Shown: in pieces, positions 1 to 6,000 of the stretch | Numbering within the stretch: the first letter of the stretch is position 1 | Layout: every line of letters begins with the position of its first letter | Assembly (NCBI GenBank): GCA_021793335.1 | Contig: JAJYSW010000182.1 | Span: 1 to 6,761 of the forward strand | Source: Actinomycetes bacterium | GTDB lineage: Bacteria > Actinomycetota > Actinomycetes > Mycobacteriales > Micromonosporaceae | DNA: 6,761 bases | Direction: 5' to 3' | Notes under the pieces: generated by a model | Database searches by the model: none | The model's input: the letters and a program-made list of their open reading frames with translations, nothing else | Told to the model about the DNA's origin: nothing | Translations under genes and position numbers: made by a program

Positions 1-120
1 GTGACCGCCTCCGACGTCGGCTGGAACGGCACCATCGCCTCCGGACAAACCATCGAAGCCTTCGGCTTCATCAGCACCGGAACCGCAACCACACCCACCC
101 TCACCTGCAACGCCGCCTGA
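1..120 (+). CDS. C-terminal end of a secreted protein with a family-2 carbohydrate-binding module (partial)
   Basis: The frame is open from base 1 to a TGA at 118-120 and gives 39 residues; the rest of the gene lies outside the window. The visible part matches the end of a family-2 carbohydrate-binding module (CBM2): the segment GWNGTIASGQTIEAFGF holds the conserved tryptophan (residue 8 of the visible part) and the W-N-G-x-I turn, followed by a Thr-rich strand and a cysteine (residue 36) three residues before the end. In this family that cysteine usually pairs with one near the start of the module. CBM2 modules bind cellulose, chitin or xylan and sit on exported glycoside hydrolases, polysaccharide monooxygenases or esterases. 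The catalytic part is not visible, so the enzyme class is unknown. The GTG at base 1 is an internal valine codon, not a start. A strong stem-loop follows ten bases after the stop. Confidence 0.85.
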   Translation: MTASDVGWNGTIASGQTIEAFGFISTGTATTPTLTCNAA

Positions 121-129
121 TATGACGAA

Positions 130-170
130 ACGGGGCGGCGGCGCCGGTGACTCCGGCGCCGCCGCCCCGT
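130..170. terminator. Perfect 18-bp stem-loop between convergent genes, probable bidirectional terminator
   Basis: Bases 130-147 and 153-170 are exact reverse complements (18 bp, almost all G:C), separated by the five-base loop TGACT. The structure lies between the stop of the carbohydrate-binding-module gene (120, +) and the stop of the small basic-protein gene (184, -), so it can end transcripts from both sides. No T-run follows on either strand, which is common for actinobacterial terminators. The symmetry is seen directly; terminator function is inferred from position and stem strength. Confidence 0.85.
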
Positions 171-183
171 CGCAGTGCTCGGG

Positions 184-384
184 TCAGCCGTTCTTAGTCG
201 GCAGCTGGAACTTCCCCACGCGGCCGCCCGGCTGTTGGGAGCGGACGTTGGACTTCTTGGAGCCGATGGGCTTCTTGCCGCCCTTCGATGCCTTCTTGCC
301 TCGGGCCAAGGCCCTGCGCTCTTCGCGGTTGAGCGGGCGGTCGTCCTCTTGCGGTTCCGCGGACTGCGGTGATTCGTCGGCCAT
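184..384 (-). CDS. Small lysine/arginine-rich protein of unknown function (66 aa)
   Basis: The gene starts at ATG 384-382 behind a good ribosome binding site (GAAGGG on the minus strand, bases 396-391, six-base spacer) and ends with TGA at 186-184. The protein is bipolar: residues 1-16 are acidic and Pro/Gln-rich, while residues 17-66 are strongly basic, with a LNREERRALARGKK segment (18-31) followed by repeated KK pairs (30-31, 37-38, 43-44). There is no signal peptide, membrane segment or cysteine, and it is probably largely disordered. Codon third positions are mostly G or C, as in a real actinobacterial gene. Short basic proteins with an N-R-E-E-R-R-A pattern occur in many actinobacteria without an assigned role; the charge would suit nucleic-acid or ribosome contact, but that is only inference. 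It appears monocistronic, facing the stem-loop at 130-170. Confidence 0.72.
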   Translation of the reverse strand: MADESPQSAEPQEDDRPLNREERRALARGKKASKGGKKPIGSKKSNVRSQQPGGRVGKFQLPTKNG

Positions 385-587
385 GTGGATCCCTTCGCGG
401 GTCGAATTGAGACGACGCGGGCACTAGATGGATTCGGCGAACGGTGCTCGCCTGGAGTGGCCCAGCGTCGAGAAGATTTGGAACACTCGATCGTGCGCGG
501 CCACCCAGCCGTCGCACGACGCGGCCGTGCAACATACGGCCGAATCACATCTAAAGGATCATGTCCAACACCTTAGCGCTCTCCGCA

Positions 588-617
588 GGCCGCCCGCAAC
601 AGGGTTTGCGGCGGGCC
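588..617. repeat. Imperfect inverted repeat / hairpin
   Basis: Arms 588-599 and 606-617 pair over six bases next to a six-base loop (600-605), then have a 2x2 internal mismatch and four more G:C pairs. It lies in the intergenic region about 200 bases upstream of the small basic-protein gene. It has no T-run on either side and no assignable function. Confidence 0.45.
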
Positions 618-675
618 GCTCCGGGAGCGCTCCGAGGCCATCGCCGGAACGGGCCGCATCGGGCGACGCGAGATA

Positions 676-704
676 TTGACAGGCAAGCGCTCACAAGATA
701 TCTT
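676..704 (+). promoter_or_regulatory. Sigma-70-type promoter candidate (TTGACA - 17 bp - TATCTT)
   Basis: TTGACA at 676-681 is a perfect -35 match and is followed, after exactly 17 bases, by TATCTT at 699-704, which shares four of six bases with TATAAT. The site sits in an A+T-rich island inside otherwise G+C-rich DNA. Transcription would start near 711 and run rightward. No convincing plus-strand gene follows, because the downstream sequence is the 3' end of the phosphotransferase gene read antisense. The -10 overlaps a ten-base palindrome AAGATATCTT (695-704). It could drive a short or antisense RNA, or be a relic. The match is seen; activity is inferred. Confidence 0.4.
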
Positions 705-717
705 CATATTGAAATCC

Positions 718-733
718 CTCGAAATATTTCGAG
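718..733. promoter_or_regulatory. 16-bp perfect palindrome, possible operator
   Basis: CTCGAAATATTTCGAG at 718-733 is its own exact reverse complement. It begins 13 bases after the -10 candidate at 699-704, so it would cover the first bases of the transcript, a usual place for a repressor operator. I cannot name a regulator that binds it, and no regulator gene is in the window. Confidence 0.4.
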
Positions 734-750
734 AATCAACACCCGCCCCC

Positions 751-787
751 GAGCACTCCCATTCCCCACCACCTCATGGGAGCGCTC
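751..787. repeat. Inverted repeat, 12-bp arms with one mismatch
   Basis: Bases 751-762 (GAGCACTCCCAT) pair with 776-787 (ATGGGAGCGCTC) except at one A/C position, around a 13-base C-rich loop. The right arm carries one of the AGCGCTC copies. On the plus strand it would lie about 40 bases downstream of the start predicted for the 676-704 promoter, where it could act as an early terminator of a short RNA. This is inference. Confidence 0.4.
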
Positions 788-834
788 CACGTGGGCCGCG
801 TCGTTCGTCGGCGCGTTGAGCGATCACCAGATCA

Positions 835-882
835 GCGGCGAGGGTGACCGTCGGCTCCCGGCTCGTCGGCGGCCCTCGCCGC
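835..882. terminator. Inverted repeat downstream of the phosphotransferase gene, possible terminator
   Basis: GCGGCGAGGG (835-844) and CCCTCGCCGC (873-882) are exact reverse complements enclosing a 28-base G+C-rich loop. The repeat begins 42 bases beyond the phosphotransferase stop on the minus strand and is the best candidate for the end of the smc-ftsY-phosphotransferase transcript. There is no T-run and the loop is long, so this call is moderate. Confidence 0.4.
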
Positions 883-924
883 ACTCACCGCTCGGAAGCG
901 CCCGGCCCCCTGCCGCGGCGCACG

Positions 925-1713
925 TCAGCGAAGCGCCTCATCGAGCATGTAACGCTCGGCGTCCAACAGGCGCAGGTCCCTGGCGGGACGGCGCAGATGG
1001 CCCTTCTGCACGATCCGCTCGAACGCGGGGTCACCGGCCTGTGCCATGCGGCGGATGCCCTCGATGTGGTCGACGATGCGCTTGCGGATCACCTTGATGA
1101 ACCTGGACCGGTCCCGGTCGGTCAACCCGTAGGCGTCGGCGAACAGCCGCAGTCGCCTCGCCCGGTCCGGCTTCTTCCACCCCAGCGTCACCGAATCCCG
1201 GTCGGTGAAGACCGGCACCCACGTCCACGCCGCGTACGCCACATCGTAGATCCGCGCCCCCGGGCTCGCCAGATCGAAGTCGATGAGCGACAGCGTGCCG
1301 TCGGGCCGCCAGACGACGTTGTGCGGCGCGGCGTCGTGGTGGCAGACGACCTCGGTGTCCGGCGGCGGCGGTCCGAACGAGCGCCAGGTCGCGCCCGGTG
1401 AGGGCTGGAACCCGTACTGGGCGTCGTGGAACATGCGCAGCATCTTCGCCACCGCGGTCAGCGTCTCGTCGGTCGTCCAATGCGGGGCCAGCGGATACTT
1501 TCCCGGCTCGCCCTCGACGAACGACAGCACCTCGCGATCGTGCTCATCGATGCCCAGCGGCCTGGGCGCGCCGGTGAAACCCGCCTGTTCGAGGTGCCGC
1601 AGCAGGGCGTGGACCGCCGGAGTCCACGGGCCCGTGTTGCGCCGAACCGTATCGCCCAACCGGACCACGGTACTCGTGTTACCGCCAATAAGCGGAATCT
1701 CCTCTTGGCTCAC
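925..1713 (-). CDS. Phosphotransferase, aminoglycoside phosphotransferase (APH) superfamily, substrate unknown (262 aa)
   Basis: The C-lobe has the kinase-like active site of the APH superfamily. The catalytic loop is HHDAAPHN (125-132), with catalytic Asp127 and metal-binding Asn132; LIDFD (143-147) follows, with Asp145 as the DFG-type metal ligand, then GARIYDVAYAAW (152-163). Length is normal for the family. The N-lobe is odd: after the GGNTSTVVRLGD strand-loop (10-21) the usual ATP-binding lysine is not evident and VRR (23-25) stands in its place, and the helix that usually gives the partner Glu reads AVHALL (33-38). Members of this superfamily phosphorylate aminoglycosides, choline, homoserine, sugars or macrolides; nothing here fixes the substrate, so a resistance role should not be assumed. 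Translation starts at GTG 1713-1711, 30 bases after the ftsY stop. That stop is in the same frame, so no upstream ATG, GTG or TTG start exists. The ribosome binding site (GGGGA) is weak and close, so coupling to ftsY translation is likely. Confidence 0.85.
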   Translation of the reverse strand: MSQEEIPLIGGNTSTVVRLGDTVRRNTGPWTPAVHALLRHLEQAGFTGAPRPLGIDEHDREVLSFVEGEPGKYPLAPHWTTDETLTAVAKMLRMFHDAQYGFQPSPGATWRSFGPPPPDTEVVCHHDAAPHNVVWRPDGTLSLIDFDLASPGARIYDVAYAAWTWVPVFTDRDSVTLGWKKPDRARRLRLFADAYGLTDRDRSRFIKVIRKRIVDHIEGIRRMAQAGDPAFERIVQKGHLRRPARDLRLLDAERYMLDEALR

Positions 1714-1743
1714 CGGTCCCCGCAGTGCCCGCCGTGTGCTGAA

Positions 1744-2910
1744 TCAGCCCTCGGTGCCGTCGACGATGGCGCCGACGAACTCTCCTACTTCGAACGGGGC
1801 CAGGTCATCGGGACCCTCCCCGAGTCCGACCAGCTTAACCGGTACCCCCAACTGCCGCTGAACCGCGATGACGATCCCGCCCTTGGCGGTCCCGTCGAGC
1901 TTGGTCAGCACCACGCCGGTGATCCGGCAGACCTCGCCGAACACCTTGGCCTGCTGGAGACCGTTCTGACCGGTGGTCGCGTCCAGGACCAGCAGCGTCT
2001 CGGCCACCGGGCTCTGCTTCTCGATGACGCGCTTGACCTTGCCGAGCTCGTCCATCAGACCGGTCTTGTTCTGGAGCCGCCCGGCGGTGTCCACCAGGAC
2101 CACGTCAGCGCCCTCGTCGGCGCCCGCCTTGACGGCGTCGAAGGCCACCGAGGCCGGGTCGGCGCCCTCGCCGCGGCGGACCACCGCCGCTCCGACGCGG
2201 CTCCCCCACGTCTCCAGCTGCTCGGCGGCGGCCGCACGGAAGGTATCGGCGGCGCCCATGACGACCGTGTGGCCGTCGGCGATGAGCACCCGCGCGATCT
2301 TGCCGCAGGTAGTGGTCTTGCCGGAACCGTTGACGCCTACGACCATGATCGTCGCCGGGCCTTCGCCCGACGGCGAGACGGTGGCCAGTGCACGGTCGAA
2401 GTCGGGTTCGAGCGCGACGGTGAGCTCCTCGGTCAGGAGCGTGCGCAGCTCGGCGGGGCTGCGGGTGCCGAGGACCTTGACGCGTTCCCGGAGGCGCTCG
2501 ACGATCCGGGTGGTGTCGGTGATGCCGACATCGGCTCCCAGGAGCGTGTCCTCGACCTCTTCCCACACGTCCTCGTCGAGCTTATCGCTGGACAGCAGCG
2601 CCAACAGGCCCTTGCCGAGAGCGTTATTGGAGCGGGACAGCCGCGAGCGCAGCCGCACGAGGCGTCCGGCGGTCGGCGCGGGCGTCTCGACCTCCGGTGC
2701 GGCCGGCGCCGCCTCCGGCCGCGTCTCGGGCTCGGCTTCGGCCTCGGGCTCGACTTCCGGCTCGGCTTCGGGCTTCGTCTCGACCTGCGGTCTGGTCTCC
2801 GGTTCGACCGGTTCGGCGGCCTTGGAGCGGAAGTAGGCGATCAGCGCGCCGCCGACGGCCACCACGGCGACCGCGATGACGACGATCAGCCAGACAGGCA
2901 AGTCGTTCAC
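1744..2910 (-). CDS. ftsY: FtsY, signal recognition particle receptor GTPase (388 aa)
   Basis: FtsY docks the Ffh/4.5S-RNA signal recognition particle with its nascent chain at the membrane and hands it to the Sec translocon; reciprocal GTP hydrolysis with Ffh releases the pair. Residues 6-27 form one hydrophobic membrane segment, typical of actinobacterial FtsY. Residues 31-80 are an acidic Pro/Glu-rich linker built of PEAE/PEVE-like units. The helical N domain spans about 85-170 and the G domain 185-388. GTPase motifs are complete: GVNGSGKTT (192-200), DTFRAAA (222-228), DTAGR (274-278), TKLDG (336-340) and the closing GLGEGPDDL (362-370). The start is GTG 2910-2908 with a strong GGAGGG site and six-base spacer, placed just before the membrane segment; the stop is TGA 1746-1744. 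It lies 125 bases downstream of smc and 30 bases upstream of the phosphotransferase gene on the same strand. Identity is certain; only the transcriptional link to smc is inferred. Confidence 0.98.
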   Translation of the reverse strand: MNDLPVWLIVVIAVAVVAVGGALIAYFRSKAAEPVEPETRPQVETKPEAEPEVEPEAEAEPETRPEAAPAAPEVETPAPTAGRLVRLRSRLSRSNNALGKGLLALLSSDKLDEDVWEEVEDTLLGADVGITDTTRIVERLRERVKVLGTRSPAELRTLLTEELTVALEPDFDRALATVSPSGEGPATIMVVGVNGSGKTTTCGKIARVLIADGHTVVMGAADTFRAAAAEQLETWGSRVGAAVVRRGEGADPASVAFDAVKAGADEGADVVLVDTAGRLQNKTGLMDELGKVKRVIEKQSPVAETLLVLDATTGQNGLQQAKVFGEVCRITGVVLTKLDGTAKGGIVIAVQRQLGVPVKLVGLGEGPDDLAPFEVGEFVGAIVDGTEG

Positions 2911-2916
2911 GTGTAA

Positions 2917-2922
2917 CCCTCC
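2917..2922 (-). promoter_or_regulatory. Ribosome binding site of ftsY
   Basis: The minus strand reads GGAGGG over 2922-2917, six bases ahead of the GTG at 2910. This is the strongest Shine-Dalgarno match on the minus strand here, and it fixes the GTG start of ftsY. Confidence 0.85.
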
Positions 2923-2947
2923 AGAGATGCTCGCTCAGTGCCCCACC

Positions 2948-2953
2948 ACTGTA
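2948..2953 (-). promoter_or_regulatory. Weak -10 candidate for an ftsY promoter
   Basis: The minus strand reads TACAGT over 2953-2948, which fits TAnnnT and lies about 38 bases ahead of the ftsY start. No good -35 is found 16-18 bases upstream. It would allow ftsY to be transcribed apart from smc, but the evidence is slight. Confidence 0.2.
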
Positions 2954-2985
2954 CTGGCGACATCGGCGTTCGGACCGTGAGCTTC

Positions 2986-3033
2986 GCCGCCGCAGCAGTG
3001 CGCGGCGCGGCGACTCCGCTGCGGTGCGGCGGC
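2986..3033. terminator. GC-rich inverted repeat just after smc, possible attenuator or partial terminator
   Basis: GCCGCCGCA (2986-2994) and TGCGGCGGC (3025-3033) are exact reverse complements. A short inner GCAG/CTGC pairing is also possible, inside a 30-base G+C-rich loop. The stem begins two bases after the smc stop on the minus strand. It could stabilise the smc end of a joint message or reduce read-through into ftsY. There is no T-run, so full termination is uncertain. Confidence 0.4.
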
Positions 3034-3035
3034 CC

Positions 3036-6000
3036 TCAGGCCTCTTCTCTCGTGAACTTCTGGCTGATCACCTGCGTCACTCCCGAACGCATCGTCACGC
3101 CGTAGAGGGCGTCGGCGATCTCCATCGTGCGTTTCTGGTGCGTGATGACCAGCAGCTGCGAGCGGTCCTGGAGCTGACGCAGCAGGTCCAGCAACCGACC
3201 GAGGTTGACGTCGTCGAGCGCGGCCTCGACCTCGTCCATGAGGTAGAAGGGGCTGGGGCGGGCGCGGAAGATCGCGCACAGCAGCGCCAGCGCCGTCAGC
3301 GACCGCTCCCCGCCCGACAGCAGCGAGAGCCGCTTGACCTTCTTGCCCGGCGGCCTGGCCTCGACCTCGACGCCGGTCTGGAGCAGATCGTCCGGATCGG
3401 TCAGCAGCAGGCGTCCTTCGCCACCGGGGAAGACGGTCTGGAAGACGTGCTCGAACTCGCGGGCGGTGTCGGCGTAGGCCTCGGCGAAGACGGTCTGGAT
3501 ACGCTCGTCGACCTCCTTGACCACGTGGTGCAGCTCCGCACGGGTCTTCTTGACGTCCTCCAGTTGCTCACCCAGGAACCTGTAGCGCTCTTCGAGGGCC
3601 GCGAATTCCTCCAGCGCGAGCGGGTTGACCTTGCCCAGGAGCTTGAGCTCCCGTTCGCCCCTGGCGGCGCGTTTCTCCATGATCGCCCGCTCGAAGGGGG
3701 ACGGCTCGGGTTCGGGGCGACCCTTCTCCTCGGCTTTGGCGATCTCCTCGGCGCTGGGCGGGACCATCCGATCGGGCCCGTACTCGGTCAAGAGGGTCTC
3801 GATGTCGATGCCGAAATCGGCGCCGGCCTTCTCTTCGAGCTGTTCGATGCGCAGGCGCTGCTCGGCACGGGCGACCTCGTCCCGGTGGGCCGCCGAGGTG
3901 ATCCGTTCGAGCTCGGCCGCCATGGTGCTCGCGCGTTCGCGCAGTTCGGCGAGCTGTGCTTCGCGGCGGGCCTGCTCGGCGGCGATCCGGTCGCGTTCGA
4001 TGGCGGCGGCTTCGAGCGAGTCGGTGAGGTGGACGCCGGAGGTCTCGGCGGCCTCGGCGACGAGCGCGGCGACGGCGGCGCCTCGGGCGCGGGCGGCGCG
4101 GCGGGCCCGGGCGCGGGCACGGGCGGCGCGCTCGGACTGCGCCTGGCGGGCCAGGGCGTCGGCGCGTCCGGCGAGCGCGGAAGCGCGTTCCTCGGCGGTG
4201 CGGACGGCCAGGCGGGTCTCCATCTCATTCTGACGGGCGGCGTCGAGTTCGCGGGCGAGGGCATCGCGCTCATCGGTGGAGGGTTCTTCGATCGCAGGGG
4301 AGGCTTCGAGGTCGTCGAGCTGCGCTTCGAGGTCGGCGAGCCCGGCGGTGTCGGCCTCGCGGGCGGTCTGCGCGCGCTCCTTGGCCTGGGCGAGGCGGGC
4401 GACCTCGGCCTCGGCCGAGCGGGCGGCGGCGCCGAGTTCGGCGAGGCGGCGTGCGACGACGCCCTGCGCTGCTTCGGCCTGACGCCTGGCCATCCGGACC
4501 TCTTCGGCGGCCGACTCGGCCTCGGCGAGGGCGTCGCGGGCCTGGTCGAGCTGTTCTCGCAGTTGGACGGTGAGGGCGTCGGCGGCGGTCTTGCGGTCGC
4601 GGGCCTCGTCGACGGCGGCCTGGACCTCGATATAGGACTGGGCCTTCGCGGAGCCGCCGTGAGCGGTGGCCGCACCGAGGACATCGCCCGCTCTTGTGAC
4701 GGCGGTGAGTTCGGGGTGGGCGGCGACGGCGGCGCGGGCGGCGTCGAGGTCGTCGACGACGACCATGCCGGACAGGACCGAGCGGACGGCGTCGGCGATG
4801 CCGGCGGGGGCGGAGACGGCGTCGGCGACGGCCTTGAACCGGGGCGGCACCGGGATCTCGGTTCCGGGGCCGCGTCCGGCGGGGCCGTGCTCGTAGAGGA
4901 AGGCCGCCTGACCGCCGTCTTCATCGCGGAGGACCTGGAGCGCCTCGGCCGCGCTGTCGAGGCCGGTGACGGCGATGGCCTCGGCGAGGCGGCCGAGCGC
5001 AGCCGCGAGGACGGCCTCGTATCCGGGTTCGACGGTGAGCAGGGCGGCCACGGAACCGAGCATTCCCGGGAGGGCCTCGCCGCGGGCGAGGAGTGCGGCG
5101 GCGCCGTCCTTGCGGCGCAGCCCGACGGCGAGGGCCTCTTCACGCGCGGTCCACTGGGAGACCTCGCGATCGGCGGCGCGTTCGGCTTCGGCGAGCCGGT
5201 CGACCTCGGCCTTGGCGGCGGCGACGCGGGCTTTGGCGGCGGCGTCCTGTTCGTCGAACTCGGTGGCGGCCTCGACCGTCTCGCTTTCGGCCTCCGCTTC
5301 GGCCACGGCCTCGGCGGCGGCCTCGGCGCGTTCCCTGGCCTCGGCCAGAGCGACGGCGGCGCGTTCGAGTTCCTCGGCCGCGGCGGCGGTGCGCGAGTGC
5401 AGCGCGTCGACGCGTCCGCGGAGCGTTGCGAGGGCTTCGCGGCGTTCGGCGGCGGCTTTGACGGCGCCGACGATGCGCTGCTCGGATTCGGCCAGGGCCG
5501 CTTCGGTCTCCTCGCGGGCCTCGACGGCGGCGGCGAGGCGCTCGGAGTCCTCGACGATGCCCTCGCGCAGGTCGATCTCCTGTTCGCGGATGCGTTCGGC
5601 CTCGGTCTCCAGGAGGTCGGGGTCGCGGCCGGGCCGGTCGTCGCCGGTGTCCTCGGAGAGGTAGCGACGACGTTCGGCGGCGAGCTGGGCGGTGGAGCGC
5701 AGGCGTTCGGCGACGGCCTGGAGGCGGTACCAGGTCTCTTGGAGTCGGGACAGGCGCGGCTTATCGGCGGCGTGGGCGGTCTCGATCTCGCCGATGTCGG
5801 CGGCGAGGCGTTCGTGCTCCTCGGCGAGGACGGTCCGGCGTTCGCGCAGGGCCTCTTCGTCGGCGAGGTCTTTGGCGATGTCGGTGCGCAGTCCGTGGAG
5901 GTCGTCGGCGAGCAGGCGCAGGCGGGCGTCGCGCAGGTCGGCCTGGATGGTCTGGGCGCGGCGGGCGAGTTCGGCCTGGCGGCCGAGGGGCTTGAGCTGG

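Larger units (their letters stand above)
385..924. other. 540-bp intergenic region, no convincing gene, rich in dyad symmetries
   Basis: This stretch separates the start of the small basic-protein gene from the end of the phosphotransferase gene. Frames that stay open here lack ribosome binding sites and recognisable protein motifs. It contains a hairpin at 588-617, four AGCGCTC copies (575, 626, 686, 781), an A+T-rich island (671-740) with a promoter match and palindromes, a hairpin at 751-787, and an inverted repeat at 835-882. The minus-strand promoter of the small gene should lie in the part near 400-480, but I see no good -35/-10 pair there; TCTAGT on the minus strand (near 424-429) is only a weak -10 candidate. 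Confidence 0.7.

Noticed and set aside
385..420. GGGTCGAATTGAG resembling a tRNA T-loop
   Set aside because: No acceptor, D or anticodon stems can be paired around it, and it overlaps the leader of the small basic-protein gene.
522..542. Two CGGCCG palindromes nine bases apart
   Set aside because: They are short and common in G+C-rich DNA, with no supporting context.
428..679. 83-codon plus-strand frame in the intergenic region
   Set aside because: There is no Shine-Dalgarno sequence before the ATG, third-position G+C is lower than in the real genes, no motif is recognisable, and it ends inside the -35 of the promoter candidate.
787..794. CCACGTGG palindrome as a possible parS-like site near smc
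   Set aside because: It shares only the CACGTG core with the bacterial parS consensus; the flanking GTTT/AAAC positions are absent.
776..847. 23-residue plus-strand open frame after the promoter candidate (ATG at 776)
   Set aside because: It has no ribosome binding site, is Arg-rich, and begins inside a hairpin arm; it is not supportable as a gene.
561..1097. 178-codon plus-strand frame crossing the A+T-rich island into the phosphotransferase gene
   Set aside because: It overlaps the phosphotransferase gene antisense, crosses a promoter-like island and several hairpins, and has an Arg/Pro-rich product without motifs.
1426..2916. 496-codon open frame on the plus strand opposite ftsY and the phosphotransferase gene
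   Set aside because: It spans two well-identified minus-strand genes, has no ribosome binding site, and its product is low-complexity without motifs. Long antisense open frames are expected in G+C-rich genes.
3788..5143. 451-codon minus-strand frame inside smc
   Set aside because: It is an alternate frame of smc coding for a Pro/Ser/Arg-rich product with no domain; the smc frame has complete motifs on both sides.
4966..5664. 232-codon plus-strand frame opposite smc
   Set aside because: It is Ser/Ala/Arg-rich low-complexity sequence mirroring the coiled-coil codons, with no ribosome site.
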